DNA from: Rhizosphaericola mali
GTDB lineage: Bacteria > Bacteroidota > Bacteroidia > Chitinophagales > Chitinophagaceae
Direction of reading: 5' to 3'
DNA length: 64,000 nucleotides
Assembly (NCBI RefSeq): GCF_004337365.2
Contig: NZ_CP044016.1
Location: 4,197,507 to 4,261,506 of the forward strand
Below, one piece after another: positions 9,178 to 19,093 of this stretch; the first letter of the stretch is position 1; every line of letters starts with the position of its first letter. The notes beneath the pieces are model-generated. The model made no database searches. It worked only from the letters and a program-made list of their open reading frames with translations, and had not been told where the DNA came from. The position numbers and the translations under genes were made by a program.

Positions 9178-10332
9178 TTAAAGAGGAAAATTTGTCCATT
9201 TGTCATAACTCTTTCCATTTTGAATAATGGTTTCAATAAATGCCATACCACGGACAGCTTCTTCGATACCGGGAAAATCTAGCCATTCTTTCTGCGGTTC
9301 TTCCCCATTTTCAAATGCATGTAATGATAGGGCAAAGTTGTGATAAATATTGGCAAATGCTTCTAGATAGCCTTCTGGATGTCCACTTGGCGTTCTAGAA
9401 TTATGTTTTGCATAGCTAGACAAATATCCTTCTCCACGACGAAGAATCACATCTGGCGCTTCTAAATTTTTTATTATTAAACTTTCATTGTCTGATTGCT
9501 CCCATTTCAATCCTGCATATTCCCCATAAACAGAGATACTCAGGTTATTTTCCTCTCCCGTAGCGACTTGTGAGGCTAGTAGAACTCCAACTCCACCATT
9601 TTCCAATTGCAAAAATGCGCCGCCGTCATCATCCAAAAGTCGATGGGGTACGATTGTATTTACTTGAGCGGAAATTGCTGTTACTTTTAATCCAGAAACA
9701 TACTCCAATAAATTGAATGCATGAGTCCCGATATCGCCCATTGCACCTGCAATTCCACTTTTGGTTGGATCTGTGCGCCAAGCCGCTTGTTTGTTATCAG
9801 GACTAGCTGCCTTACTCAACCAACCCTGCGGATAAGAAACTACGACTTTTTTAATTTTTCCCAAATTGCCAGAAAGCACTTGATATCTTGCTTCTTTTAC
9901 CATCGGATAGCCCGTATAAGTATGGGTAAGACAGAATTTGGCAGTGGAATTTTCTAATACCTTTTGCAATTCCAAAGCTTCACTTAGAGATAATGTTGCG
10001 GGTTTGTCCAATACAACATGAATCCCATTTTCCAAAGCTAATTTCGCTGGTGCAAAATGCAGATGATTCGGAGTAACTATGCTTACAGCTTCTATACGGT
10101 CCTCAGCAGGCAATTGCAACTCCTTTTTAATCAATGTTGTATAATCTGGATATATTCTGCTAGGATCTAAACCCAACTCTTCTCCCGTAGTTTTTGATTT
10201 TTCTAAACTGCTGCTAAATGCTCCTGCTATTAAGTCATAATCGTTATCGAGACGCATTGCAATTCTGTGAATATTACCAATGAAAGAGCCTGGACCTCCT
10301 CCAATCATGGCAATTCTTATTTTTTTTTTCAT
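9178..10332 (-). CDS. Gfo/Idh/MocA family oxidoreductase
   Basis: NAD(P)-dependent sugar or polyol dehydrogenase, 384 residues. Rossmann motif IAMIGGGPGSFIGN at the N-terminus, the EKP-equivalent VVLDKPATLSLSEA near residue 100, and the catalytic-region motif GDIGTHAFNLLEYVSG. The start chosen is ATG 10332 (MKKKIRIAM); a TTG 15 bp upstream would only add five residues. It probably forms an operon with the downstream TIM-barrel gene and is divergent from the next TIM-barrel/GMC cluster, with about 210 bp of shared intergenic DNA between. Confidence 0.88.
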   Translation of the reverse strand: MKKKIRIAMIGGGPGSFIGNIHRIAMRLDNDYDLIAGAFSSSLEKSKTTGEELGLDPSRIYPDYTTLIKKELQLPAEDRIEAVSIVTPNHLHFAPAKLALENGIHVVLDKPATLSLSEALELQKVLENSTAKFCLTHTYTGYPMVKEARYQVLSGNLGKIKKVVVSYPQGWLSKAASPDNKQAAWRTDPTKSGIAGAMGDIGTHAFNLLEYVSGLKVTAISAQVNTIVPHRLLDDDGGAFLQLENGGVGVLLASQVATGEENNLSISVYGEYAGLKWEQSDNESLIIKNLEAPDVILRRGEGYLSSYAKHNSRTPSGHPEGYLEAFANIYHNFALSLHAFENGEEPQKEWLDFPGIEEAVRGMAFIETIIQNGKSYDKWTNFPL

Positions 10333-10542
10333 ATTTATAAATTTCAAATGGCGAAATATTCCTATCTATTATCTCCTAGTCTGGTAGTTCGAAAGGTATT
10401 TAATTTCTTTGAAAAAAGGAAAATTTGGTTAAATCAATGGGTCATTTCAAATAATTACTTTACATTTAAACCTAGAATTTGCGATGCGATTGAATCTAAC
10501 ACTTGGTTCATTTAACAAAATTGTAAATCATACTATTGCCAC

Positions 10543-11418
10543 ATGAATAACAGAAGAGAAGTTGTTAAAAACTTACTTGTCGGAACTACTGGACTATTAA
10601 TTTCTGATAAATTATTTTCTAAAATGAAAATGAATAATGAGCAGATGTCAGGTTGGAAGGGAAATATTCATCACTCTGCATGCCGATGGTGTTTTTCGGA
10701 TATTGAACTAGAGCCATTATGCAAAAATTTCAATCAACTCGGCATCAAAGCAATGGATTTAGTAGGTCCTAAAGACTGGCCAATTTTGAAAAAATATAAT
10801 TTGGACTCTTCCATGTGTAATGGTGCGGAGATCAGTTTGACAGAAGGATTTGCGGATAAAAAATATCATGAAATCCTGATAAAAAATTACACAGAACATA
10901 TTGATTTAGTTGCCAAAGCTGGATATAAAAATTTAATTTGTTTTTCCGGTAGTAGGAGGGGTATGGATGATGAAACTGGTTGGAAAAATTGTGTAGAAGG
11001 CTTGCAAAAATTGATGCCCATCGCAGAGAAAAAAGGTGTTACACTCGTAATGGAATTGCTTAATAGTAAGTTAAACCATAAAGATTATATGTGTGACCGC
11101 ACATGGTGGGGAGCTGAATTGTGTAAAAGATTAGGTTCTGAAAATTTTAAATTGCTTTTTGATATTTACCATATGCAGATTGATGAGGGGGATATTATTC
11201 AAAATATTCGTGATTTTCATCCTTATATCAATCATTATCATACTGCAGGAGTTCCGGGAAGACATGAGATTGATGCGACACAAGAGCTAAATTATCCAGC
11301 CATTATGAAAGCAATCCTTGCCACAGGATTTGACGGATATGTCGCTCAAGAATTTATTCCCACTAAAAAAGACCAAATGAAAGCTTTGAAAGAATGTGTT
11401 AGTATTTGCGATATATAA
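10543..11418 (+). CDS. Hydroxypyruvate isomerase-like TIM-barrel protein with Tat-like leader
   Basis: 291 residues. The N-terminus MNNRREVVKNLLVGTTGLL has a twin-arginine-like motif and a hydrophobic stretch, so export is likely. The rest is a xylose-isomerase-like barrel related to hydroxypyruvate isomerases: VTLVMELLNSKLN, KLLFDIYHMQIDEGD, INHYHTAGVPGRHE and YVAQEFIP hold the probable metal-binding Glu, Asp, His and Glu. It is 28 bp before the GMC oxidoreductase. An exported barrel next to an exported GMC system argues for a role in periplasmic sugar modification rather than hydroxypyruvate metabolism; this is inference. Confidence 0.82.
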   Translation: MNNRREVVKNLLVGTTGLLISDKLFSKMKMNNEQMSGWKGNIHHSACRWCFSDIELEPLCKNFNQLGIKAMDLVGPKDWPILKKYNLDSSMCNGAEISLTEGFADKKYHEILIKNYTEHIDLVAKAGYKNLICFSGSRRGMDDETGWKNCVEGLQKLMPIAEKKGVTLVMELLNSKLNHKDYMCDRTWWGAELCKRLGSENFKLLFDIYHMQIDEGDIIQNIRDFHPYINHYHTAGVPGRHEIDATQELNYPAIMKAILATGFDGYVAQEFIPTKKDQMKALKECVSICDI

Positions 11419-11446
11419 ATAAATTTCTCAACAAAAAATAACGATT

Positions 11447-13126
11447 ATGCCAGGAGTTGAATATGATGCTATTGTAATAGGATCAGGTATCAGCGGCGGC
11501 TGGGCTGCCAAAGAATTAACAGAGAAAGGGTTGAAAACATTGATGTTGGAGCGTGGACGCAACATTGAACATGTAAAAGACTACGTCAATGCTAATAAAG
11601 CGCCATGGGAATTTCCACATCGTGGTTCGCGTACGCAAGAGATGATTAAAGATTATCCCGTATTACAAAGAGATTATCCATTGAACGAAATCAATTTGGA
11701 TTATTGGGTAAACGAAAAAGATTCTCCTTACACAGAAATAAAAAGATTTGATTGGTTCAGAGGATACCATGTAGGAGGCCGCTCACTTATGTGGGGACGT
11801 CAAAGTTATCGTTGGAGTGACTTATCTTTTGAAGCTAATGCAAAAGATGGTATGGGAGTGGACTGGCCTGTCCGCTATAAAGATATTGAGCCATGGTACG
11901 ATTATGTAGAAAAATTTGCAGGAATAAGTGGCAATCGGGACGGTTTGGCACAATTGCCAGATGGGCAGTTCATGCCGCCGATGGATATGAGTATTGTTGA
12001 AAAAGATGTAGCGGCAAGAATTAAGAAAAAATATAACGGCTCTCGTCCATTCATTATTGGAAGAACCGCAAATATCACAGAACCTTTACCAGGAAGAACG
12101 AATTGCCAATATAGAAATAAATGTTGGCTGGGTTGTCCTTTTGGTGCGTATTTCAGCACACAATCTTCTACGCTTCCTGCGGCTCAAGCAACAGGTAATT
12201 TGACTTTGCGTCCTTACAGTATCGTAACCAAAATTTTATACGATAAGGATAAGAAGAAAGCTACAGGAGTGGAGGTTTTAGATGCAGAAACAAACAAAAC
12301 GTATCGTTATACAGCAAAGATTATTTTCCTAAACGCATCGACCTTAAATAGTACATGGATTTTGATGAATTCTGCAACGGATATTTGGCCAGATGGATTG
12401 GGCAGTAGTAGCGGTGAATTGGGACATAATTTAATGGATCATCATTTGGGTGTAGGCGCAGGTGGTTGGGTAGAAGGTTACGAAGATAAAATTATTTATG
12501 GTCGTCGTGCCAATGGTATTTACATCCCGCAATATCGCAATTTATTTGGCGATAAACGTGATTATCTGCGTGGTTTTGGATATCAAGGCGGAGCTTCTAG
12601 AGATGGTTATAGTCGTTCAGCGGAAGATGTTGCTTTAGGTTTGGATTTAAAAATGGATCTAATTGAGCCTGGAAGATGGACAATGAGCATGGGTGGGTTT
12701 GGAGAAATACTTCCTTATCATGAAAATAAAGTCTTATTGGATAAAGATAAAAAAGATAAATGGGGGCTAAATGTATTGGCAATCGATGCAGAGTGGAGAG
12801 ATAATGAGAAGAAAATGCGTGTTGATATGCAAAATGATGCGATCGAAATGTTAACTGCCGCTGGTGTAAAAGATGTTCATGGTTGGGATGGTGATGGTAC
12901 GATTGGTCGAGGTATTCATGAAATGGGTACGGCGAGAATGGGAAATGATCCTAAAACCTCGGTTTTGAATAAATGGAATCAAGTGTGGGATGCGCCCAAT
13001 GTATTTGTAACAGATGGTTCATTTATGACTTCTGCGAATTGTGTCAATCCTTCCTTGAGCTATATGGCATTTACTGCAAGAGCTGTGGATTATGCCGTAA
13101 GTGAAATGAAAAAGCAAAATCTTTAA
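11447..13126 (+). CDS. GMC family FAD-dependent oxidoreductase (sugar dehydrogenase large subunit)
   Basis: 559 residues. FAD-binding Rossmann motif DAIVIGSGISGGWAAKEL at the N-terminus, second FAD contact GGRSLMWG near 109-116, and the C-terminal GMC segment GIHEMGTARMG then NPSLSYMAFTARAV. Cys 220, 226 and 230 (C-x5-C-x3-CPFGA) are placed like the iron-sulphur ligands of bacterial FAD-dependent glucose dehydrogenase catalytic subunits. It has no leader of its own; such subunits are exported with the Tat-signal-bearing small subunit, which is the next gene. Likely substrate is a sugar or glycoside; electrons probably pass to a cytochrome c or quinone. Confidence 0.9.
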   Translation: MPGVEYDAIVIGSGISGGWAAKELTEKGLKTLMLERGRNIEHVKDYVNANKAPWEFPHRGSRTQEMIKDYPVLQRDYPLNEINLDYWVNEKDSPYTEIKRFDWFRGYHVGGRSLMWGRQSYRWSDLSFEANAKDGMGVDWPVRYKDIEPWYDYVEKFAGISGNRDGLAQLPDGQFMPPMDMSIVEKDVAARIKKKYNGSRPFIIGRTANITEPLPGRTNCQYRNKCWLGCPFGAYFSTQSSTLPAAQATGNLTLRPYSIVTKILYDKDKKKATGVEVLDAETNKTYRYTAKIIFLNASTLNSTWILMNSATDIWPDGLGSSSGELGHNLMDHHLGVGAGGWVEGYEDKIIYGRRANGIYIPQYRNLFGDKRDYLRGFGYQGGASRDGYSRSAEDVALGLDLKMDLIEPGRWTMSMGGFGEILPYHENKVLLDKDKKDKWGLNVLAIDAEWRDNEKKMRVDMQNDAIEMLTAAGVKDVHGWDGDGTIGRGIHEMGTARMGNDPKTSVLNKWNQVWDAPNVFVTDGSFMTSANCVNPSLSYMAFTARAVDYAVSEMKKQNL

Positions 13127-13143
13127 TCCAAAATTTTTGAATC

Positions 13144-13776
13144 ATGAATAGAAGAGAAGCTTTATCTGCGGTCAGCGTCATCTTTGGTGGTGCGATTGTA
13201 GGTTCGAATATATTTTTATCAGGTTGTAAAGCGCCTTCACCTAAAGAAGGATTATTTTCTGCAGAGGATATTACTTTTTTGGATACCGTAGGAGAGACGA
13301 TTATCCCGACGAGTCCAGGAATTCCCGGAGCTAAAGAAGCAAAAATCGGGGAGTTTATGAAAACCATCGTTACAGATTGCTATACTCCAGAAAATCAAAA
13401 AGTATTTACAGATGGAATTGTGCAATTAAACGAGGAGTCAAACAAGCAGTACAAAAAAGATTTCGTAAAATTGACGTCCGATGAGCAAAGTAAGTTACTG
13501 AATTCTATTGATAAATCTGCTAAGGAATACGATAAGCAACAATCTGAAATATTCAATAAATCTATGGCCGATTATCGTAAAACGCATGATCTGCCAAGTG
13601 AAGTTAAAACCGAAGCAAAGCGTCATTATCTTACAATGATGAAGCAGTTGACCATTTGGGGATATTTTACATCCGAAATCGGCGCTACGAAAGCACAGCG
13701 TTATGTGCCAGTTCCGGGAAAGTTTGATGGAGCCTATCCTTATAAAAAAGGAGATAAAAACTTCGGACCAGCTTAG
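13144..13776 (+). CDS. Gluconate 2-dehydrogenase subunit 3 family protein
   Basis: 210-residue small partner of the GMC flavoprotein. The N-terminus MNRREALSAVSVIFGGAIVG is a Tat-type signal, followed by SGC, a possible lipobox. The conserved FSAEDITFLDTVGETIIPTSPGIPGA and the C-terminal LTIWGYFTSEIGATKA are typical for the family. It begins 17 bp after the GMC gene and ends at a strong bidirectional terminator, so the two form a transcription unit, probably with the preceding TIM-barrel gene. It is thought to chaperone and co-export the large subunit. Confidence 0.9.
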   Translation: MNRREALSAVSVIFGGAIVGSNIFLSGCKAPSPKEGLFSAEDITFLDTVGETIIPTSPGIPGAKEAKIGEFMKTIVTDCYTPENQKVFTDGIVQLNEESNKQYKKDFVKLTSDEQSKLLNSIDKSAKEYDKQQSEIFNKSMADYRKTHDLPSEVKTEAKRHYLTMMKQLTIWGYFTSEIGATKAQRYVPVPGKFDGAYPYKKGDKNFGPA

Positions 13777-13783
13777 ATAAATA

Positions 13784-13818
13784 AAAAATGCTTCTGAATT
13801 TTCAGAAGCATTTTTTAT
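13784..13818. terminator. Bidirectional terminator between GMC operon and fbp
   Basis: Arms AAAAAATGCTTCTGAA and TTCAGAAGCATTTTTT with a 2-3 nt loop, between convergent genes. The GCTTCTGAA core recurs in the terminator at 25301-25337. Confidence 0.88.
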
Positions 13819-13833
13819 TTCTTTTCGAAAAAA

Positions 13834-14862
13834 TTAATTGTTCAAAGCGCGTTCTTTTTCTTCCGCTAATCTGATTAATTCTTCCGCTTTTTCAACCATA
13901 TTTTTGGAACCAATCATTACTGGAATTCTTTGATGTATTCCCGTTGGTTTCATATCTAAAATCCGTTCTTTACCTGTAGATGCTTTACCATTTGCTTGTT
14001 CAATAATGAATGCTAAAGGATTACATTCATACATCAAACGAATTTTCCCCTCTTTATGGTCCCAAGAAGCGGGATACATATAAATACCGCCTTTCAACAT
14101 ACTCCGGTGTATCTCTGCAATCATAGAACCAGCATATCTGGAGTTGTAAGGACGTTTTGTATTTGGATCATACACTTGACAGTATTTGATATAATCTTTT
14201 ACACCTCTAGGAAAATAAATATAATTTCCTTCATTCACCGAATAGATCGTTCCGTCTTCTGGAATTTTCATATTGGGGTGAGACAGACAAAACTCTCCAA
14301 TAGTTGGATCCAATGTAAATCCATTGACTCCGTTTCCTGTTGTATAAACAAGCATGGTAGAGGAACCATATATGATATAACCTGCCGCAACTTGATTTCT
14401 ACCTTCTTGTAAAATTTCATCCAAAGTGGGGGCTGCATCATCTTTTTGACGTCTGAAAATGGAAAAAATAGTTCCAACTGCAGAATTTACATCGATATTG
14501 GAAGATCCGTCTAATGGATCCATTGCAATAATGTATTTTGCATCTCTAGAGCGTTCATCATTTAAAAAAACAGGCTCTTCATTTTCTTCAGAAACAATTA
14601 CACATACGTCACCACTCCCAAGAAGTGTTGACATAAATTGTTCATTTGCATAAATGTCCAATTTCTTTTGGCTTTCACCTTGCACATTTTCCGAACCAGC
14701 TTCTCCTAAAATATCCGTAATTCCCGCCTTGTTTACTTCTCTACTGATGATTTTCCCAGCTAATGCTAAGTCTCTCAATAATCTACTGAGATCTCCTTTG
14801 GCATAAGGAAAATCTGCTTGATTTTCTGCTATAAACTGATATAGCGTTTTAAAAGCTATCAT
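13834..14862 (-). CDS. fbp: Fructose-1,6-bisphosphatase class I
   Basis: Gluconeogenic enzyme that hydrolyses fructose 1,6-bisphosphate to fructose 6-phosphate. 342 residues, close to the usual 330-340. The class I metal-binding motif [10 protein letters not shown] is near residues 114-123, with the substrate-binding region [24 protein letters not shown] further on. It lies 30 bp downstream of a DeoR/GlpR-type repressor on the same strand and may be co-transcribed with it, joining glycerol-derived carbon flow to gluconeogenesis. Confidence 0.95.
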   Translation of the reverse strand: MIAFKTLYQFIAENQADFPYAKGDLSRLLRDLALAGKIISREVNKAGITDILGEAGSENVQGESQKKLDIYANEQFMSTLLGSGDVCVIVSEENEEPVFLNDERSRDAKYIIAMDPLDGSSNIDVNSAVGTIFSIFRRQKDDAAPTLDEILQEGRNQVAAGYIIYGSSTMLVYTTGNGVNGFTLDPTIGEFCLSHPNMKIPEDGTIYSVNEGNYIYFPRGVKDYIKYCQVYDPNTKRPYNSRYAGSMIAEIHRSMLKGGIYMYPASWDHKEGKIRLMYECNPLAFIIEQANGKASTGKERILDMKPTGIHQRIPVMIGSKNMVEKAEELIRLAEEKERALNN

Positions 14863-14892
14863 AAATTATATTAAAATGTAAAAGATACGATT

Positions 14893-15669
14893 TTATACGA
14901 TGGTTAGTTCAACACCTGCAGCTTCGATCCTTTTTATGGATTGTTGCGAGATGCCACTGTCTGTAACTATATGGTCGATATCGGTTAATCCGCAAATTCT
15001 TCCAAAACCTCGTTTCCCAAATTTAGATGAATCTGTCAAGACCACCGTTTTTTGTGCAACTTTAATCATTTCTGCATTCAATTTTGCTTCCAACATATTG
15101 GATGTCGATAATCCGTAAGCTGCTTCTAATCCGTCAACACCTAAGAATAAAGTACTAAAAGATAAGTCTTGTAACATTTTTTCTGCAAATGGTCCTACAA
15201 CGGAAGTGGAAGAGTGTCTCACTATTCCTCCTAATTGTATTATTTCAATGTTTAATTTGTCTCTCAACGCCATTGCTACGTTCATTGCGGAAGTAACGAC
15301 AGTAAGATGTTGATTCTCCGGTATTTGTATAGCTCTTGCCATTTGCAATACGGTGGTACCAGAGGCAATCAATATGGCAGATTTTGGGTCCACCAATTTT
15401 GCCGCCGCTTCTCCGATTCTAATTTTCGCTTCTTTATTATGATCCTCTTTAAGATTGACATTGATATCTGTTGGGTATGGAGCCGATTTCGTAATATATC
15501 CATGTGTACGAAACAAAAGATTTTTTTGTTCCAAAATCTTCAAATCCTTTCGAATGGTTACTAACGAAACTTTAAGAAGTTTTTCTAAGTCTGCTACCTT
15601 GACAGAATCTTCTGCTTTTAAGAGTTTTAAAATATACGCATGGCGCTGAGCCATTGATTCGAATTCCAT
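14893..15669 (-). CDS. DeoR/GlpR family transcriptional repressor
   Basis: 258 residues. Winged-helix DeoR N-terminal domain about 5-58 (DLEKLLKVSLVTIRKDLKIL) and a C-terminal phosphosugar-sensor domain about 75-235 with IASGTTVLQMARAI and FLGVDGLEAAYGLST. It is divergent from glpD with 165 bp between, so glycerol 3-phosphate is the likely inducer and glpD and glpK the likely targets. Functionally it is GlpR-like; orthology cannot be proved without a tree. Confidence 0.88.
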   Translation of the reverse strand: MEFESMAQRHAYILKLLKAEDSVKVADLEKLLKVSLVTIRKDLKILEQKNLLFRTHGYITKSAPYPTDINVNLKEDHNKEAKIRIGEAAAKLVDPKSAILIASGTTVLQMARAIQIPENQHLTVVTSAMNVAMALRDKLNIEIIQLGGIVRHSSTSVVGPFAEKMLQDLSFSTLFLGVDGLEAAYGLSTSNMLEAKLNAEMIKVAQKTVVLTDSSKFGKRGFGRICGLTDIDHIVTDSGISQQSIKRIEAAGVELTIV

Positions 15670-15697
15670 AATTGATCTTATTCATTGCTACCGCGTT

Positions 15698-15705
15698 CAA
15701 ATTTA
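15698..15705 (-). promoter_or_regulatory. -7 element upstream of the GlpR-like gene
   Basis: On the minus strand the sequence is TAAATTTG, an exact TAnnTTTG match. A start near 15694 gives a leader of about 25 nt. No clear TTTG lies at the ideal distance, so only the -7 element is supported. Confidence 0.4.
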
Positions 15706-15766
15706 TACAAAAAAACAACACTAATCTATAAAAAGAAAGTTTCGAATTCTTTAAAAGTAATAAAAC

Positions 15767-15794
15767 GAAACATAAATATATTTTTATTTGTTTC
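15767..15794. promoter_or_regulatory. Possible operator in the glpR-glpD intergenic region
   Basis: Inverted repeat GAAACA (15767-15772) and TGTTTC (15789-15794) in the divergent promoter region, with a second related half-site GTTTCG at 15739-15744 facing CGAAAC at 15766-15771. DeoR-type repressors commonly bind such half-sites. Assignment to the neighbouring repressor is inference. Confidence 0.28.
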
Positions 15795-15822
15795 TTTTAA
15801 TTTCTTTTTATTATTTTTACTT

Positions 15823-15830
15823 TAAATTTG
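15823..15830 (+). promoter_or_regulatory. -7 element at glpD, placed for a near-leaderless mRNA
   Basis: TAAATTTG matches TAnnTTTG exactly and ends 4 bp before the glpD ATG (15835). With the usual spacing, transcription would begin at or next to the start codon. No good -33 TTTG is at the expected distance. Confidence 0.4.
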
Positions 15831-15834
15831 TCAT

Positions 15835-17397
15835 ATGAAAAGAGAAGCATTAATTCAACAATTAGAAAATACCAAAGATTGGGATGTTATCATCATTGGC
15901 GGAGGTGCGACAGGATTGGGAGCTGCAATGGACGCCGCTACTAGAGGATACAAAACCATTCTAGTGGAACAAGCTGATTTTGCAAAAGGAACATCTAGTA
16001 AAGCAACCAAATTGGTACACGGTGGCGTGCGTTATATGGCGCAAGGAGATTTGGGTTTGGTGAAAGAAGCTTGCCATGAAAGAGGTTTGTTATTGAAAAA
16101 TGCACCACATCTTACTAGAAATACTTCATTTGTCATTCCAAATTATACGTGGTGGGACAATTTAAAATATACCATCGGTTTAAAATTTTATGATTTCCTA
16201 GCCGGTAAATTGAGTTTGGGTAAATCAAGATATATAGGAAAGTCTGCAGTATTAGAAGATTTGCCAACGATTACACCAAAGGGATTGAAAGGGGGTGTTG
16301 TATATCAAGATGGTCAATTTGATGATTCTCGTTTGGCCGTAAATATTGCACAAACCGCTGTTGAAAATGGCGCTTGTGTTTTGAATTATTTCAAAGTAAC
16401 AGGTGTTATTAAAAATGACAGCGGAAAAATCATCGGCATCCATGCGAAAGATATCGAAACTGAAAAAATCTATGATATTACTGGTAATGTAGTTATCAAT
16501 GCTACGGGAGTATATGCGGATAATATTTTGCAAATGGATAAACCAAATGCACCTCATTTGGTAAAGCCAAGTCAAGGCGTGCATTTGACTTTGGATAGAA
16601 GCTTCCTTCCTGGAGATAAAGCATTGATGATTCCAAAAACGAGCGATGGTCGTGTATTATTTGCGGTGCCTTGGCATAATAAATTGATCGTAGGTACTAC
16701 AGATACTTTGAGAGATCATCCAGAATTGGAACCAAAAGCATTGGATCAAGAAGTGGATTTTATACTAGAAACAGCGCAACAATATTTGGTTAAAAAACCT
16801 ACCAAAAAAGATGTTTTGGCTGTATTCGCAGGTCTTCGTCCTTTAGCTGCGCCACAAGGAGATGGAAAAAATACTAAAGAAATTTCACGCAGTCATAAAA
16901 TCTTAGTAGCTGATTCGGGTTTGGTTACAATCATCGGAGGTAAATGGACCACATTTAGAAGAATGGCGCAAGATACTATTGATAAAGCGATCGAGATCGG
17001 GGCAATACCAAGCAAAGCTTGTGTAACAGAGCAATTACATATTCATGGTTATGATACGACCGTAAATCATCAAGAGGAGTTGCATTTCTATGGTTCTGAT
17101 TTAAAAGTATTGAAACAACTAGAGTCCGAAAATCCTGCATTTGCCGAAAAACTTTCTCCAAATTATGAATACACGGTTGCCAATGTTGTATTTGCGGTAA
17201 GAAATGAATTAGCAAATAAGGTGGAAGACGTATTAGGAAGACGATTTCGATTATTGTTTCTAGATGCTAAAACTGCAGTTAATGTAAGTCGAAAAGTGGC
17301 AGAAATTATGGCGAAAGAATTAGGAAAACCTCAAGATTGGGTAGATCAAGAAGTTAGTGACTTTGCCAAAGTCGCTTCCGTTTATCAATTAAATTAA
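15835..17397 (+). CDS. glpD: Glycerol-3-phosphate dehydrogenase, FAD-dependent
   Basis: Oxidises glycerol 3-phosphate to DHAP and passes electrons to the quinone pool at the inner membrane. 520 residues. FAD motif [21 protein letters not shown] at about 19-39, then [21 protein letters not shown], a hallmark of GlpD, and the C-terminal DAO_C helical domain from about 400. The start [17 protein letters not shown] is the only sensible one. First gene of the glpD-glpK unit, divergent from the GlpR-like repressor. Confidence 0.96.
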   Translation: MKREALIQQLENTKDWDVIIIGGGATGLGAAMDAATRGYKTILVEQADFAKGTSSKATKLVHGGVRYMAQGDLGLVKEACHERGLLLKNAPHLTRNTSFVIPNYTWWDNLKYTIGLKFYDFLAGKLSLGKSRYIGKSAVLEDLPTITPKGLKGGVVYQDGQFDDSRLAVNIAQTAVENGACVLNYFKVTGVIKNDSGKIIGIHAKDIETEKIYDITGNVVINATGVYADNILQMDKPNAPHLVKPSQGVHLTLDRSFLPGDKALMIPKTSDGRVLFAVPWHNKLIVGTTDTLRDHPELEPKALDQEVDFILETAQQYLVKKPTKKDVLAVFAGLRPLAAPQGDGKNTKEISRSHKILVADSGLVTIIGGKWTTFRRMAQDTIDKAIEIGAIPSKACVTEQLHIHGYDTTVNHQEELHFYGSDLKVLKQLESENPAFAEKLSPNYEYTVANVVFAVRNELANKVEDVLGRRFRLLFLDAKTAVNVSRKVAEIMAKELGKPQDWVDQEVSDFAKVASVYQLN

Positions 17398-17450
17398 TTA
17401 TTTACAATACATATCAATTTCATTTCCTAACAAAATTTAACGATTGTAAT

Positions 17451-18953
17451 ATGGAATTAAAATCAAAGTATATCTTGGCATTGGACCAAGGTACAACAAG
17501 TTCAAGGGCGATTATTTATAATCATAGTGGTGAAATGGTTGCGGTAGCTCAAAAGGATTTTGAACAAATTTTTCCCAAAGCAGGTTGGGTAGAGCATGAT
17601 CCTAACGAGATCTGGTCCACACAATCTTCCGTAGCGGCGGAGGTTGTTGCCAAGGCAGATTTGACAGGTTTGGATATCGCAGCAATTGGTATTACCAATC
17701 AAAGAGAAACAACTATAGTCTGGGATCGTAAAACTGGACATCCCGTTTATAACGCGATTGTTTGGCAAGATAGACGTACAGCACGTTATTGCGATGAATT
17801 GAAAGAAAAAGGATTGACGGATACAATCAGAGAAAAAACGGGTTTAGTGATAGATGCTTATTTCTGTGCCACTAAGATTAAATGGATTTTAGATAATGTA
17901 AAAGGTGCAAAAGAAAAAGCAGAAAAAGGGGACTTATGTTTTGGAACGGTGGATAGTTGGTTAGTTTGGAAATTTACTCGTGGTAAAATGCACATGACGG
18001 ATGTTACTAATGCGTCTAGAACCATGCTTTTTAATATCAATGATATGGCTTGGGACAAAGAATTGTTGGACATATTTGGTATTCCAGCGTCTATGTTGCC
18101 AGAAGTAAAAGAAAGTAGTGAAGTCTATGGAGAAACCGCAACAACCTTATTTTCCACAAAAATTCCAATTGCCGGTATTGCAGGTGATCAACAAGCTGCG
18201 TTATTTGGACAAATGTGTGTGGAAAAAGGTATGGCAAAAAATACCTATGGAACAGGTTGTTTCTTATTGATGAATATCGGAGACAAACCAGTTGTATCAA
18301 AAAATAATCTGTTGACTACTGTCGCTTGGAAAATCAATGGCAAAACGACTTACGCATTGGAAGGTTCTGTTTTCGTCGGCGGAGCTGTTATCCAATGGTT
18401 AAGAGATGGATTGCAAATTATCCATTCTGCGGCAGAAAGTGAACCACTTTCTCAGTCTGTAAAAGATACGGATGGTGTGATATTCGTACCTGCATTGACT
18501 GGTCTGGGTGCGCCGTATTGGGATCAGTATGCTCGTGGGGCAATCTTTGGTATAACTAGAGGAACTACTAAGGCGCATATTGCCAAAGCTGCTTTACAAG
18601 GCATTGCTTTTCAGGTTTATGATTTGGTGAAAAGTATGGAATCTGATGTAGATGGTGGCGTGAAAGAATTGCGTGTGGACGGGGGTGCTGTAGCCAACAA
18701 TGTATTGATGCAATTCCAAGCAGACTTAATGCAAAATGAAGTCATTCGCCCCAAAATATTAGAAACAACTTCACTCGGAGCGGCATATTTGGCTGGTTTG
18801 GCGATTGGTTATTGGGATAGTATTGAAGAAACCAAAACCCAATGGGCTAAAGAAAAAGTATTTAAACCTGAACTTAAAAAAGAAGAAGTGGAAGGGCATA
18901 TTAAATACTGGCACAAAGCAGTTAAAAGAGCACAAGGCTGGGTAGAAGAATAA
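17451..18953 (+). CDS. glpK: Glycerol kinase
   Basis: Phosphorylates glycerol to glycerol 3-phosphate with ATP. 500 residues, typical length. FGGY motifs: phosphate-binding [16 protein letters not shown] at the N-terminus, [20 protein letters not shown] in the middle, and [20 protein letters not shown] near residue 346. Start ATG 17451, 53 bp after glpD with no terminator, so probably co-transcribed; a strong terminator follows. Confidence 0.97.
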   Translation: MELKSKYILALDQGTTSSRAIIYNHSGEMVAVAQKDFEQIFPKAGWVEHDPNEIWSTQSSVAAEVVAKADLTGLDIAAIGITNQRETTIVWDRKTGHPVYNAIVWQDRRTARYCDELKEKGLTDTIREKTGLVIDAYFCATKIKWILDNVKGAKEKAEKGDLCFGTVDSWLVWKFTRGKMHMTDVTNASRTMLFNINDMAWDKELLDIFGIPASMLPEVKESSEVYGETATTLFSTKIPIAGIAGDQQAALFGQMCVEKGMAKNTYGTGCFLLMNIGDKPVVSKNNLLTTVAWKINGKTTYALEGSVFVGGAVIQWLRDGLQIIHSAAESEPLSQSVKDTDGVIFVPALTGLGAPYWDQYARGAIFGITRGTTKAHIAKAALQGIAFQVYDLVKSMESDVDGGVKELRVDGGAVANNVLMQFQADLMQNEVIRPKILETTSLGAAYLAGLAIGYWDSIEETKTQWAKEKVFKPELKKEEVEGHIKYWHKAVKRAQGWVEE

Positions 18954-18960
18954 GCTATAA

Positions 18961-19010
18961 AAAAATTTAGCTATTAATCATTGATACGATCAATAGCTAA
19001 TTTTTTTTTC
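18961..19010 (+). terminator. Terminator after glpK
   Basis: TTAGCTATT (18967-18975) pairs with AATAGCTAA (18992-19000), with further ATTGAT/ATCAAT pairing inside, then a run of nine T. Ends the glpD-glpK unit before glpF. Confidence 0.85.
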
Positions 19011-19021
19011 TATATAAATAA

Positions 19022-19033
19022 ACAAACGTTTGT
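19022..19033. promoter_or_regulatory. Palindrome ACAAACGTTTGT upstream of glpF
   Basis: Perfect 12-bp palindrome with a central AAACGTTT, of the kind bound by LacI-family regulators, 60 bp before the glpF start and just after the glpK terminator. Its TTTG (19029-19032) could also serve as a -33 element, but no TAnnTTTG follows at the right distance. A palindrome with the same core lies in the ncRNA promoter at 21593-21604. Confidence 0.28.
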
Positions 19034-19093
19034 AAATAATTAAAATTCATCTAGGTAGCGTATCATCATCGACTATCTATTAAAACTTGTTAT

